A stretch of DNA of 53,068 bases, taken from positions 1 to 53,068 of the forward strand of contig NZ_JAKLJA010000043.1 of assembly GCF_022213065.1 (NCBI RefSeq). Direction: 5' to 3'. Positions 43,818 to 51,361 of this stretch are shown piece by piece. The first letter of the stretch is position 1; every line of letters starts with the position of its first letter. Below the pieces are notes generated by a model, which had not been told where the DNA came from, did not search any database, and was given only the letters and a program-made list of their open reading frames with translations. This stretch comes from Paraburkholderia tagetis (lineage in GTDB: Bacteria > Pseudomonadota > Gammaproteobacteria > Burkholderiales > Burkholderiaceae). The translations under genes were made by a program, and so were the position numbers.

Positions 43818-44681
43818 GTGAAGCTGCTGCAAAAACTGTTGTGGACCGGCATGGTGTCGGCGATGGTGACGTTGAGCGGATCGGCATTCGCCGATGGCAA
43901 GCCGACGTTGAAGATCGGTTATGTAGAAGGATGGGACGATAGCGTGGCCACCTCGAACGTGGCGGCGCGCATCATCGAGAAGCGCTACGGCTACCAGGTG
44001 CAGCTCGTGCCGGTGGCTGCGGGCATCATGTGGCAGGGCGTGGCGCGCGGCGACCTCGACGCGACGCTTTCCGCCTGGCTGCCGGTCACGCAAGGTGCTT
44101 ACTGGGCGCAGTTCAAGGACAAGGTGGTCGACCTCGGTACGAACTTCCCCGGCGCGAAGATCGGCCTCGTGGTGCCCGACTACGTGACTGCCAAGAGCAT
44201 CGGCGACCTTAACGCGCAGAAGGGTGCGTTTGGTGGGCGTATCGTTGGCATCGACGCGGGTGCGGGCGTGATGAGAAAGACCGACGAAGCGGTGAAGCAA
44301 TATGGGCTCGATTACACGGTCATGCCCAGCTCGGGCAGCGCCATGACGGCTGAATTGGCGCGTGACGTCAATGCGAAGAAGCCGGTGATCGTGACCGGCT
44401 GGACGCCGCACTGGATGTTCGCGAAGTACAAGCTGCGCTTCCTGGAGGACCCCAAGGACGTCTATGGCGCGGCCGAGCACGTGGATAGTGTCGTGAATCC
44501 GGATCTTGAGAAGAAGGCGCCGCCTGTGGTGTCGTTTCTTAAGAAGTTTCAGTGGAAGCCGGGTGAGATCGATAGCGTGATGCTGGCTATCCAGAATGGG
44601 GCGAAGCCTGAGGCTGCTGCGGATACGTGGATTGCCGCGCATGGCGAGCGTGTGAATGATTGGGCGCAGGCGGCGCAGTGA
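43818..44681 (+). CDS. cbcX: Glycine betaine/quaternary amine ABC substrate-binding protein
   Basis: Periplasmic OpuAC-type receptor. A GTG start at 43818 has GAGGAG six bases upstream and gives a normal signal peptide (LLQKLLWTGMV...GSAFA); an upstream ATG at 43794 is less likely. Aromatic residues expected in the ligand box are present (W39 in EGWDD, W87 in SAWLP, GWTPHWMF). It is 287 residues long. It is separated from the cbcVW-type ATPase and permease by a 980-bp repeat-filled gap but on the same strand, so it probably supplies ligand to them. Glycine betaine is the favoured ligand; carnitine or dimethylglycine are possible. Confidence 0.85.
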   Translation: MKLLQKLLWTGMVSAMVTLSGSAFADGKPTLKIGYVEGWDDSVATSNVAARIIEKRYGYQVQLVPVAAGIMWQGVARGDLDATLSAWLPVTQGAYWAQFKDKVVDLGTNFPGAKIGLVVPDYVTAKSIGDLNAQKGAFGGRIVGIDAGAGVMRKTDEAVKQYGLDYTVMPSSGSAMTAELARDVNAKKPVIVTGWTPHWMFAKYKLRFLEDPKDVYGAAEHVDSVVNPDLEKKAPPVVSFLKKFQWKPGEIDSVMLAIQNGAKPEAAADTWIAAHGERVNDWAQAAQ

Positions 44682-44849
44682 GGGCGCTTGAAGGCCTGTA
44701 GATTGGGGTGGCGCGCGGGGCGCATGGTGGTTTGCGTGCCGCGTGTCGCGCTGTGATTTTTTGTTGGGCGTTGCCTTGTTGGTATTTCCTTGTTGGCATT
44801 TCCTTGTATTCGTGTCGGTCTATCAGCGTTGCCCCTGTGCGGGGCGGCA

Positions 44850-44883
44850 CCTACTTTTCTTTGCAGCGGCAAAGAAAAGTAGG
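44850..44883. terminator. 15-bp perfect hairpin, repeat copy 3 left arm
   Basis: CCTACTTTTCTTTGC and GCAAAGAAAAGTAGG with a 4-nt AGCG loop. It is the same hairpin as at 30424 and 45267 and lies about 170 bp after the cbcX stop. It may end cbcX transcripts. Confidence 0.55.
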
Positions 44884-45266
44884 CAAAAGAAAGCCGCTCA
44901 CACCGCTAGTGTGACGCAGTGGACCACTTGCCCATTATCGGAGCGGTTCCGGAGCGTCTGTCATCACGCGCCGTACAACGAAGTGACAAAGGGCTCATTC
45001 CTCCGGCGGCGCTACGCGCCCCGTGGGGCATAACCCCAAACCAGTGGGGCGCATGCGCATCGATAGGGCGCATGCATTCTTGCTCGTTCATCAGCACCTT
45101 CGGTTTCCTTTGCATACCCGACCGCTGCGCGCGTAGCGAGCAGCGGGATGAATGACTCCTTTGTCACTACCGTTGAAGGTGCGGGGTGACGGATGCTCCG
45201 GAACCACTTCGATCACAGGCAAGGGGTGCACTGCGTCACACTGGCGGTTTGAGCCGCTTTCTTTTG

Positions 45267-45300
45267 CCTACTTTTCTTTGCGGCTGCAAAGAAAAGTAGG
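45267..45300. terminator. 15-bp perfect hairpin, repeat copy 3 right arm
   Basis: Same 15-bp stem with GGCT loop as in copy 2. It lies 360 bp upstream of the ATPase gene. Its role may be to insulate the two ABC modules from readthrough. Confidence 0.55.
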
Positions 45301-45550
45301 TGCCGCCCCGCACAGGGGCAACGCTAATAGACCGACACGAATACAAGGAAATGCCAACAGGGAAATGCCAACAAGGCAGCGCGCAACAAGGCAACGCCCA
45401 ACAAAGCAACAACAAGAAAACGCCCCACACAATAATCCGCAATAACCCCTAAAAGCACCACCAAATAACCCACCACCGCACCGTAAAGGTGCGCCCAACC
45501 AACGACCCACGCACAGCGCGCAAGCATCAAGAAAGGCCCCCAAACCGTCG

Positions 45551-45579
45551 TGTCGTTTTTGCATAAGCGCCTGTCGCAA
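45551..45579 (+). promoter_or_regulatory. Putative GbdR/ArgR-type direct-repeat site upstream of cbcVW
   Basis: TGTCGT, eight bases, AA, five bases, then TGTCGCAA. The two complete TGTCG cores are 21 bp apart, the clearest direct repeat in the set. It ends about 85 bp before the ATPase start. Confidence 0.6.
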
Positions 45580-45663
45580 ATAGCCATCCCGACGGGGTTT
45601 TTTCTGGCAACCATGTAGATACACGAAGCGGGCCGGCGCCTGCATGACGAGGAGATGGAGTCG

Positions 45664-46833
45664 ATGGAATCCCCAAAGATCGTAGTCGATGGACTATGCA
45701 AGGTTTTCGGACCCAATCCGAAAGTGGCGCGCGAGTTGCTCTCGAGCGGTGCCACCAAGGACGAAATGTTCGCGAAAACCGGTTATGTGCTTGGCGTGAA
45801 CAATGCCTCGTTCTCGGTGAACGCAGGCGAGATTTTCGTGCTGATGGGGCTCTCGGGCTCCGGTAAGTCCACGCTGATTCGTCTCATCAATCGTCTCGTC
45901 GAGCCCACCGCGGGCAAGGTCGTGATCGACGGCCGTGACATCGCTGCCGTGAAAAAGCGTGAGCTGGTTTCGCTGCGCCGCACCGACATGAGCATGGTGT
46001 TCCAGTCGTTCGCACTCATGCCCCAACGCACGGTGCTCTCGAATGCGGCCTTCGGTCTCGAAGTCGCGGGCGTGGGGCGCAAGGAGCGCGAGCAACGCGC
46101 GCTCACGGTGCTCGAACAGGTCGGTCTCGCGCAGTTCGCGCACAAGCTGCCCGCCGAGCTTTCCGGCGGCATGCAGCAGCGTGTGGGTCTCGCGCGCGCG
46201 CTTTCCGTCAATCCTTCGCTCATGATCATGGACGAGGCGTTTTCCGCGCTCGATCCGCTCAAGCGCAAGGAGATGCAAAACGTGTTGCTGCAACTGCAAA
46301 AGGAGCAGCGCCGCACGATCATGTTCGTTTCGCACGATCTGGAAGAGGCGCTGCGCATTGGCACCCGCATCGCCATCATGGAGGGCGGCCGCATCGTGCA
46401 GGTCGGCACCCCGCAGGAAATCATCAGCAATCCTGCCGATGACTACGTGCGCGCGTTCTTCGACGGCGTGGATACGAGCCGCTATCTCACCGCCGGCGAT
46501 CTGATGCAGCGCGAAGCGGTGCCGCTCATTCGCACGCTGGACAAGACCAGCGTTGCCGCGTCGCTGAACGGCAGCAACGAATATGCGTTCGTGCTGGATG
46601 CGCAACGCCGCATCAGCGGTTTCGTCACGCGCGACGCGATTGGCGTGGACCAGCCGTCATTGCGCCAGGTCGAATGCATTTCGCGCGGCGCGCCGCTCGA
46701 ACAGGTCGTTTCGCGCGTTTGCGCGACTAACACCGCATTGCCGGTGGTCGACGATGAAGGCCGCTATTGCGGTTCCATCGATCAGGCCGCTGTTCTCAAG
46801 GTCATTACGCGCAACAGGGGTGCCCATGTCTGA
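45664..46833 (+). CDS. cbcV: Glycine betaine/choline ABC transporter ATPase
   Basis: Cytoplasmic ATP-binding subunit of the ProU/OpuA/CbcVWX type. The 389-residue protein has Walker A GLSGSGKST, Q-loop, signature LSGGMQQRVGL, Walker B LMIMDEAFSALDP and a C-terminal CBS-pair region (about 265-389) that senses ionic strength or nucleotides in related OpuA systems. The start at 45664 has AGGAG nine bases upstream; 45655 is an alternative. It overlaps the permease gene by 8 bp. Confidence 0.92.
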   Translation: MESPKIVVDGLCKVFGPNPKVARELLSSGATKDEMFAKTGYVLGVNNASFSVNAGEIFVLMGLSGSGKSTLIRLINRLVEPTAGKVVIDGRDIAAVKKRELVSLRRTDMSMVFQSFALMPQRTVLSNAAFGLEVAGVGRKEREQRALTVLEQVGLAQFAHKLPAELSGGMQQRVGLARALSVNPSLMIMDEAFSALDPLKRKEMQNVLLQLQKEQRRTIMFVSHDLEEALRIGTRIAIMEGGRIVQVGTPQEIISNPADDYVRAFFDGVDTSRYLTAGDLMQREAVPLIRTLDKTSVAASLNGSNEYAFVLDAQRRISGFVTRDAIGVDQPSLRQVECISRGAPLEQVVSRVCATNTALPVVDDEGRYCGSIDQAAVLKVITRNRGAHV

Positions 46834-47722
46834 GATCATTCCACTCGGCCAATGGGTCGATCAGTCGGTTCATTATCTGCTCGACCACGATGCCAATACG
46901 TTCGATGCCATTGGTCAGACGATCGAGAGCTTTGCGAGGCTCATCGAGCATGGCCTCCAGGCCGTGCCCATGTGGGCGATGATGGCGTTCTTCATTTCGC
47001 TCGGCCTGTGGCGCGTGGGCTGGCGCTTCGCGATGTTTGCCACGGGCTCGCTGCTGCTCATCTACGCGACAGGCTTCTGGGACCAGATGATCGTCACCTT
47101 GGGGCTCACGCTTTCGTCCACGCTCATTAGCCTCGTGCTGGGCATCCCGCTCGGCATCTGGACCGCGAAGAACAAGCTCGTGTACACCATCGTGCGGCCG
47201 ATTCTCGACCTGATGCAGACGATGCCGGCCTTCGTCTACCTGATTCCGGCCGCGATGCTGTTCGGTCTGGGCCGCGTGCCCGGCATTCTCTCGACGGTGA
47301 TCTTCGCCATGCCGCCCGCCGTGCGTCTCACGAGCCTCGGCATCAAGCACGTGAACCGCGAGATCGTGGAAGCGGGTCAAGCCTTCGGCTGCACGCCGTG
47401 GCAACTGCTCTACAAGGTGCAGTTCCCCAACGCGCTGCCCTCGATCATGCAGGGCGTGAACCAGACGATCATGATGGCGCTTTCGATGGTGATCATCGCC
47501 TCGATGGTGGGCGCGGGCGGCCTCGGCAACGACGTGCTCGCGAGCATCCAGCGGCTCGACATCGGCCTCGGCTTCGAGAGCGGTCTTTCGGTGGTGCTGC
47601 TCGCCATCATTCTCGACCGCATCACGGAGAGCTTCGGCCGCTCGCCGGGCGCCGCGAAGGCACCGCTGTTCTCGGGCTTCAAGCAGATCTTTCGTCCGCG
47701 TGCCGTAGTCGCGCAGGCCTGA
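46826..47722 (+). CDS. cbcW: Glycine betaine/choline ABC transporter permease
   Basis: Inner-membrane ProW-type permease. The 298-residue protein has six to seven membrane helices and the EAA loop (EIVEAGQAFGCTPWQLLYKVQFPNALP) that contacts the ATPase. The start MSEIIPLGQWVDQSV at 46826 overlaps the end of cbcV, which shows translational coupling. As the only permease of this type in the window it must serve CbcX, and possibly ChoX. A terminator follows at 47764. Confidence 0.92.
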   Translation: MSEIIPLGQWVDQSVHYLLDHDANTFDAIGQTIESFARLIEHGLQAVPMWAMMAFFISLGLWRVGWRFAMFATGSLLLIYATGFWDQMIVTLGLTLSSTLISLVLGIPLGIWTAKNKLVYTIVRPILDLMQTMPAFVYLIPAAMLFGLGRVPGILSTVIFAMPPAVRLTSLGIKHVNREIVEAGQAFGCTPWQLLYKVQFPNALPSIMQGVNQTIMMALSMVIIASMVGAGGLGNDVLASIQRLDIGLGFESGLSVVLLAIILDRITESFGRSPGAAKAPLFSGFKQIFRPRAVVAQA

Positions 47723-47763
47723 GTGCCGGGCCGCTTGCGGTAAGCGCGGCTTCCTTGTCAGGT

Positions 47764-47797
47764 GAACCGGCTCGCATCGGCGGGCCGGTTCTTTATT
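47764..47797 (+). terminator. Intrinsic terminator of cbcVW
   Basis: Stem GAACCGGC/GCCGGTTC (8 bp) with a 12-nt GC-rich loop, followed by TTTATT. It separates the transporter genes from the regulator gene. Confidence 0.75.
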
Positions 47798-47834
47798 CTC
47801 AGTCTGTGCAGGTTTGTCTCCATAGGGGCGCAAT

Positions 47835-48827
47835 GTGACATCCGGCACCGCCGAGGCCGTCGAACTCTCCAGGCCGGCCTCCTCGCTGCAACATTTTGGG
47901 TTCCTTACCTTGCCGAATTTTTCGATGATCGCGTTTTCGAACGCCGTCGAAGTTCTGCGCATGGCCAACTATGTCGGCCGCGGCGATCTCTATCGCTGGT
48001 CGGTCTACACGCTCGACGGTGCGCCCGCACGCGCGAGCAACGGGATTTCGGTGCGCCCGGCCCAGGCGCCGGACCCGGACGATCTTCCCGATGTGATGAT
48101 CGTCTGCGGCGGCATCCACATTCAGGAAGCCGTGGACGATAACGTGCGCGCCGCGCTTCACGGATTCGCGCAGCAGGGTATTCCGCTCGGCGGCATCTGT
48201 ACGGGCGCCTATGCGCTGATGGCGACCGGGCTGCTCGACGGCTACCGCTGCGTGGTGCACTGGGAGAATCTTTCCTCGCTGCACGAAGCCTTTCCGCACG
48301 TGCAATTCGCCGACGAACTGTTCGTGGTCGACCGCGACCGGTTGACCTGCACGGGCGGCACGGCGCCACTGGACTTGATGCTCGACCTCGTGGGCGCGCG
48401 CTTTGGCAACCAGCTTGCCGCGAAGGTCTCGGAGCAGTTCATTCTGGAGCGCATTCGCAGTGCGACCGATTTGCAGCCGATTCCCGTGGACGCACGCGTG
48501 GGCTTCTCGCGCGCGGAACTGGTCGAGGTCGTGCGGCTGATGGAGGCCAATATTCGCGAGCCGCTTTCGCTGGAGGAGCTTGCGCGGCTCGTGCGGCTCT
48601 CGCAGCGGCATTTGCAGCGCATGTTCAAGGCTTATCTGAACGTGTCGCCCACGCATTATTACCTCACGCTGCGCCTGAAGCGTGCGCGTGAACTGCTGCG
48701 CACGACCGACGCGTCGATCTCACGCGTGACCGCGATTTGCGGGTTCAATTCGCCGTGCCATTTCAGCAAGGCGTATCGGGTGCAGTTCGGTCATGCGCCG
48801 AGTCACGAGCGGCGTGGGGCGGAGTGA
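47835..48827 (+). CDS. gbdR: GlxA-type AraC regulator, probable GbdR
   Basis: A 330-residue activator with an N-terminal DJ-1/PfpI-like sensor (nucleophile elbow GGICTGAYALM) and a C-terminal AraC domain (LSLEELARLVRLSQRHLQRMF, SISRVTAICGFNSPCHFSKAY). It starts with GTG at 47835. It is closely related in layout to the regulator at 30549. Its place directly after the betaine transporter and gbc genes suggests the glycine betaine/dimethylglycine-responsive GbdR. The symbol is given with reserve because the two paralogues could be exchanged. Confidence 0.8.
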   Translation: MTSGTAEAVELSRPASSLQHFGFLTLPNFSMIAFSNAVEVLRMANYVGRGDLYRWSVYTLDGAPARASNGISVRPAQAPDPDDLPDVMIVCGGIHIQEAVDDNVRAALHGFAQQGIPLGGICTGAYALMATGLLDGYRCVVHWENLSSLHEAFPHVQFADELFVVDRDRLTCTGGTAPLDLMLDLVGARFGNQLAAKVSEQFILERIRSATDLQPIPVDARVGFSRAELVEVVRLMEANIREPLSLEELARLVRLSQRHLQRMFKAYLNVSPTHYYLTLRLKRARELLRTTDASISRVTAICGFNSPCHFSKAYRVQFGHAPSHERRGAE

Positions 48828-48870
48828 GGGGAACGCCGCGCGGTGCGCGGCGAGTGCGACGACGAGCGCG

Positions 48871-49302
48871 TCAATACCGGTCGAGTGCCGCTTGCAGCAA
48901 CTTCAGGCGGGTTTTGCCGTCCGGAGTGAACACGGTGTCGAAGCGCACGAGCCCTTCATGATGCAGGTGGCAAGCCATCGTGAAGCCGATGGTCATGCCG
49001 GGTTCCCGGGTATGCACTTCGATTTCGACCGCCCTCAGGCGCGGCTCGTATTTAAGCAATGTCGACTCGATGGCATGCCGAAGCCGGTGCGTTGACGACG
49101 GCAGATGCCGGTAGATTTCCGACAAATCGTCGAGCCCGAAGTCAGGCAGGTGCGCAAGCGAGCGGCGGCGGCTGTTCAGAATGCGCTCGATGTTGTCCCG
49201 TACCGAGAGGAACGTCTGTTCCTCCGGCATGAAGTCGCTCACGCTTGATCCGTCGGCAAAATGCCCCGTGATCCGTTCGAAAAGTCCGGGTCCTGTGCGC
49301 AT
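48871..49302 (-). CDS. tssE: T6SS baseplate protein TssE
   Basis: A 143-residue gp25-like baseplate protein of the type VI secretion system. The family features are LFERITGHF near the start, SVRDNIERILNSRRRS (residues about 34-50), LPDFGLDDLS and the C-terminal strand region. The start at 49302 is chosen because the tssL stop lies 8 bp upstream. It is the last gene of the minus-strand tssC-K-L-E set, 43 bp from the convergent gbdR-like gene. Confidence 0.88.
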   Translation of the reverse strand: MRTGPGLFERITGHFADGSSVSDFMPEEQTFLSVRDNIERILNSRRRSLAHLPDFGLDDLSEIYRHLPSSTHRLRHAIESTLLKYEPRLRAVEIEVHTREPGMTIGFTMACHLHHEGLVRFDTVFTPDGKTRLKLLQAALDRY

Positions 49303-49309
49303 GATTGCC

Positions 49310-49975
49310 TCAATGTGCCATGCCGGCGATCGACGACAACATCCAGCGCTCGATGGCCAGCCAGACGAGCCCCGCAGCGATGCCCGCAATGAGCAACCAC
49401 GTGGGCGGTGGCAAGGGACGTCTGCGAGGGCGGGACGGATTCACCACGACCGGGCTCGACGGGTCCGGATCGGTTCCGGCCGTGGCGCGCGCAAGACGTT
49501 CGTCAATCGCCTGGACGAGCTGCGTGCGCGCTTCAGCCTCATTCAGGCCGAAACGGCCCTTGAATCCCAGTGCGAGTACAGCAGCGAAGATGCCGAGCAA
49601 GGGCAGCACAGGCCCCGTTTCATGCAGTCGCCGGTCAATCCGCCTGAGCACTTCCTCGCCCGCATCGTTGCGGCTGAATACCCGCACTTGCAGAGGCTCA
49701 CGTTCCCACACATCGCGCGCCTGCGGGCCGAGCCCGTTGAGGGCCGCTTCGTCGAGCAGCGCGCATTGTGCATAGAGCGCGTCGTCGATCACATCGCGAG
49801 GGTAGCCACGCCGCCGCAGTTCTTCACGTAGACCGATGATCTGGGCATCGGCGTCCCTGCGCAGATCGTCAAGCGCTGGAGGGTCGTTGCTGCGCAGTGC
49901 CATGACGGTGCGGGCGGTATCGCGCAGCGCCACAGGCAGAAGGTCCGGAGGCAGTTGTTCAGCGATGGTCTTCAT
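49310..49975 (-). CDS. tssL: T6SS membrane protein TssL (DotU-type)
   Basis: A 221-residue inner-membrane anchor of the T6SS with the cytoplasmic DotU domain (YPRDVIDDALYAQCALLDEAAL, FSRNDAGEEVLRRID, GFKGRFGLNEAEAR) and a single C-terminal membrane helix (TWLLIAGIAAGLVWLAI). It has no peptidoglycan-binding domain, so it is the short form. Its start overlaps the tssK stop by 4 bp (ATGA), which shows coupling. Confidence 0.92.
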   Translation of the reverse strand: MKTIAEQLPPDLLPVALRDTARTVMALRSNDPPALDDLRRDADAQIIGLREELRRRGYPRDVIDDALYAQCALLDEAALNGLGPQARDVWEREPLQVRVFSRNDAGEEVLRRIDRRLHETGPVLPLLGIFAAVLALGFKGRFGLNEAEARTQLVQAIDERLARATAGTDPDPSSPVVVNPSRPRRRPLPPPTWLLIAGIAAGLVWLAIERWMLSSIAGMAH

Positions 49976-51318
49976 GACGGCAGTACCGCATAGAGTTCAA
50001 GCTCGGCCTCGGGAATCGACGCAGGCAGATAGATCTGGCAGGCACGCGCGGCGATCATCCGCGCGAACGCCGGATCCGAACTGTCCACCGCGAAATACTG
50101 GTTTTCGATCCGCACGGGAATCGCGGCGGGCAAACGCGATACCGGCCGCAGCGTGATACCGGTCAGCGCGGAATTGACGACATGTTCGACCTCGTCGGGC
50201 GCCCCCATCTTGCACAGCGCGGGCAACTGCTCAAGTAGCGCGTGAGCTGGCATCGACGCGCGCACCGACAGGTAGTAGTCGACGTTGTCGGTGAGACGCT
50301 CGTCGTTGATCTGACCACGCCACATCGAGGTACGCAGGCGCTCCAGTGTGATGGGTACGACCCGCGAAGGAATCACGGCATCGAGCAGTGCGCGGATCAG
50401 CGATTCGAGTTCCGCAAACACGGGCTCGGGTGTGCGATGGGCGTATGCGGGGATGGCCTGCAACGTTTCAGTGGTCGAAAACGTGAGAAGCGAACCAGCG
50501 AGGCGCGCGAGCACGGCGTAAAGCCGTTCCGGATGCTGCTCGGGCGCCTGGGCGAGACGTGCCAGTTCCGGCCATGTGCTGTTCACCGAGTGCAGCAGCC
50601 AGAAGAGCGCCACATCGGATACCGCAAAATCCGCGATCTGGTCCGAGCGCTCCTTGCGGCGCACCGCGAGGCTCGCGCTCTTGGCGGTGAGAATCTCCGA
50701 AACACGCCGTATGCGTTGCGTGAGACGCGTGCTTGCCGAAAGGAAAAGACACGGCGGCACAAACGCTTCGTCCTGTTCGAAGCGACCTTGCGGTGTGCGC
50801 ACGAGGCGTGTAACGGGACAGGTGACGTAGTCGCTCGCCTGCTCGAAATCGAACAACAGCGCCACCACCTGGCGCTCGACACTGATTTCCTCCTTCCCCT
50901 CTCCGTTGATGTCGACGACATGAAGAAATTCGCGGGTTACGCGCCGCGGGCGCGCCGGCTTCTCTCCGGGCTCCACGCAGTTGCGGCCCTGCGGGTCGAC
51001 AAGCGCCACGCCGGCGAGTACCGTGACCGCTTCCACATTGGCCGGCACGTCCGCCAGACTGCGCGCGCTGGGCAGCCAGTCAGCGGTTTCGCTGTCGATG
51101 AGCGTGCCGTCGCGCAGACGAGCCGTCAGCCTCGAAAGTTGCAGCCGATCGACGGTGAGCGCCTGCGTGTCCAGTGCGACATCGATCACCCCCCAGGCGT
51201 CGGGACTCGCAATACGGGCAATCCGGTCGTTGGAAAACTGTTCCCAGAGCGCCTGCTGCTGAAAATGCTGCGGCGTCATGAAAATGCCTCGCGCCCACAG
51301 GGGCTTCGTTATCTTCAT
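49972..51318 (-). CDS. tssK: T6SS baseplate protein TssK
   Basis: A 448-residue trimeric adaptor that links the baseplate to the membrane complex. The N-terminus KITKPLWARGIFMTPQHFQQQ is diagnostic, and the IPVRIENQYFAVD shoulder lies near the C-terminus. It is 43 bp downstream of tssC and coupled to tssL. Confidence 0.93.
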   Translation of the reverse strand: MKITKPLWARGIFMTPQHFQQQALWEQFSNDRIARIASPDAWGVIDVALDTQALTVDRLQLSRLTARLRDGTLIDSETADWLPSARSLADVPANVEAVTVLAGVALVDPQGRNCVEPGEKPARPRRVTREFLHVVDINGEGKEEISVERQVVALLFDFEQASDYVTCPVTRLVRTPQGRFEQDEAFVPPCLFLSASTRLTQRIRRVSEILTAKSASLAVRRKERSDQIADFAVSDVALFWLLHSVNSTWPELARLAQAPEQHPERLYAVLARLAGSLLTFSTTETLQAIPAYAHRTPEPVFAELESLIRALLDAVIPSRVVPITLERLRTSMWRGQINDERLTDNVDYYLSVRASMPAHALLEQLPALCKMGAPDEVEHVVNSALTGITLRPVSRLPAAIPVRIENQYFAVDSSDPAFARMIAARACQIYLPASIPEAELELYAVLPS

Positions 51319-51361
51319 CGTTGTTAGTGGTCCGGATTAAGGTAAGGAGAATAGGCAGGGT

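Larger units (their letters stand above)
44780..45360. repeat. Dispersed intergenic repeat, full copy 3 (two inverted arms)
   Basis: The longest copy: a left arm from TATCAGCGTTGCCCCTGTGC to GGGGCATAACC (44820-45032), a middle with a decayed hairpin, and a right arm from GGTGACGGATGCTCCGGAAC to GGGGCAACGCTAATAGACCG (45185-45334). Each arm has its own 15-bp hairpin (44850-44883, 45267-45300). It lies between cbcX and the ATPase gene. Translated frames are not convincing. Confidence 0.85.

Noticed and set aside
45365..45550. Small genes in the C/A-rich stretch before cbcV
   Set aside because: The frames are low-complexity, continue the repeat copy and have no ribosome site.
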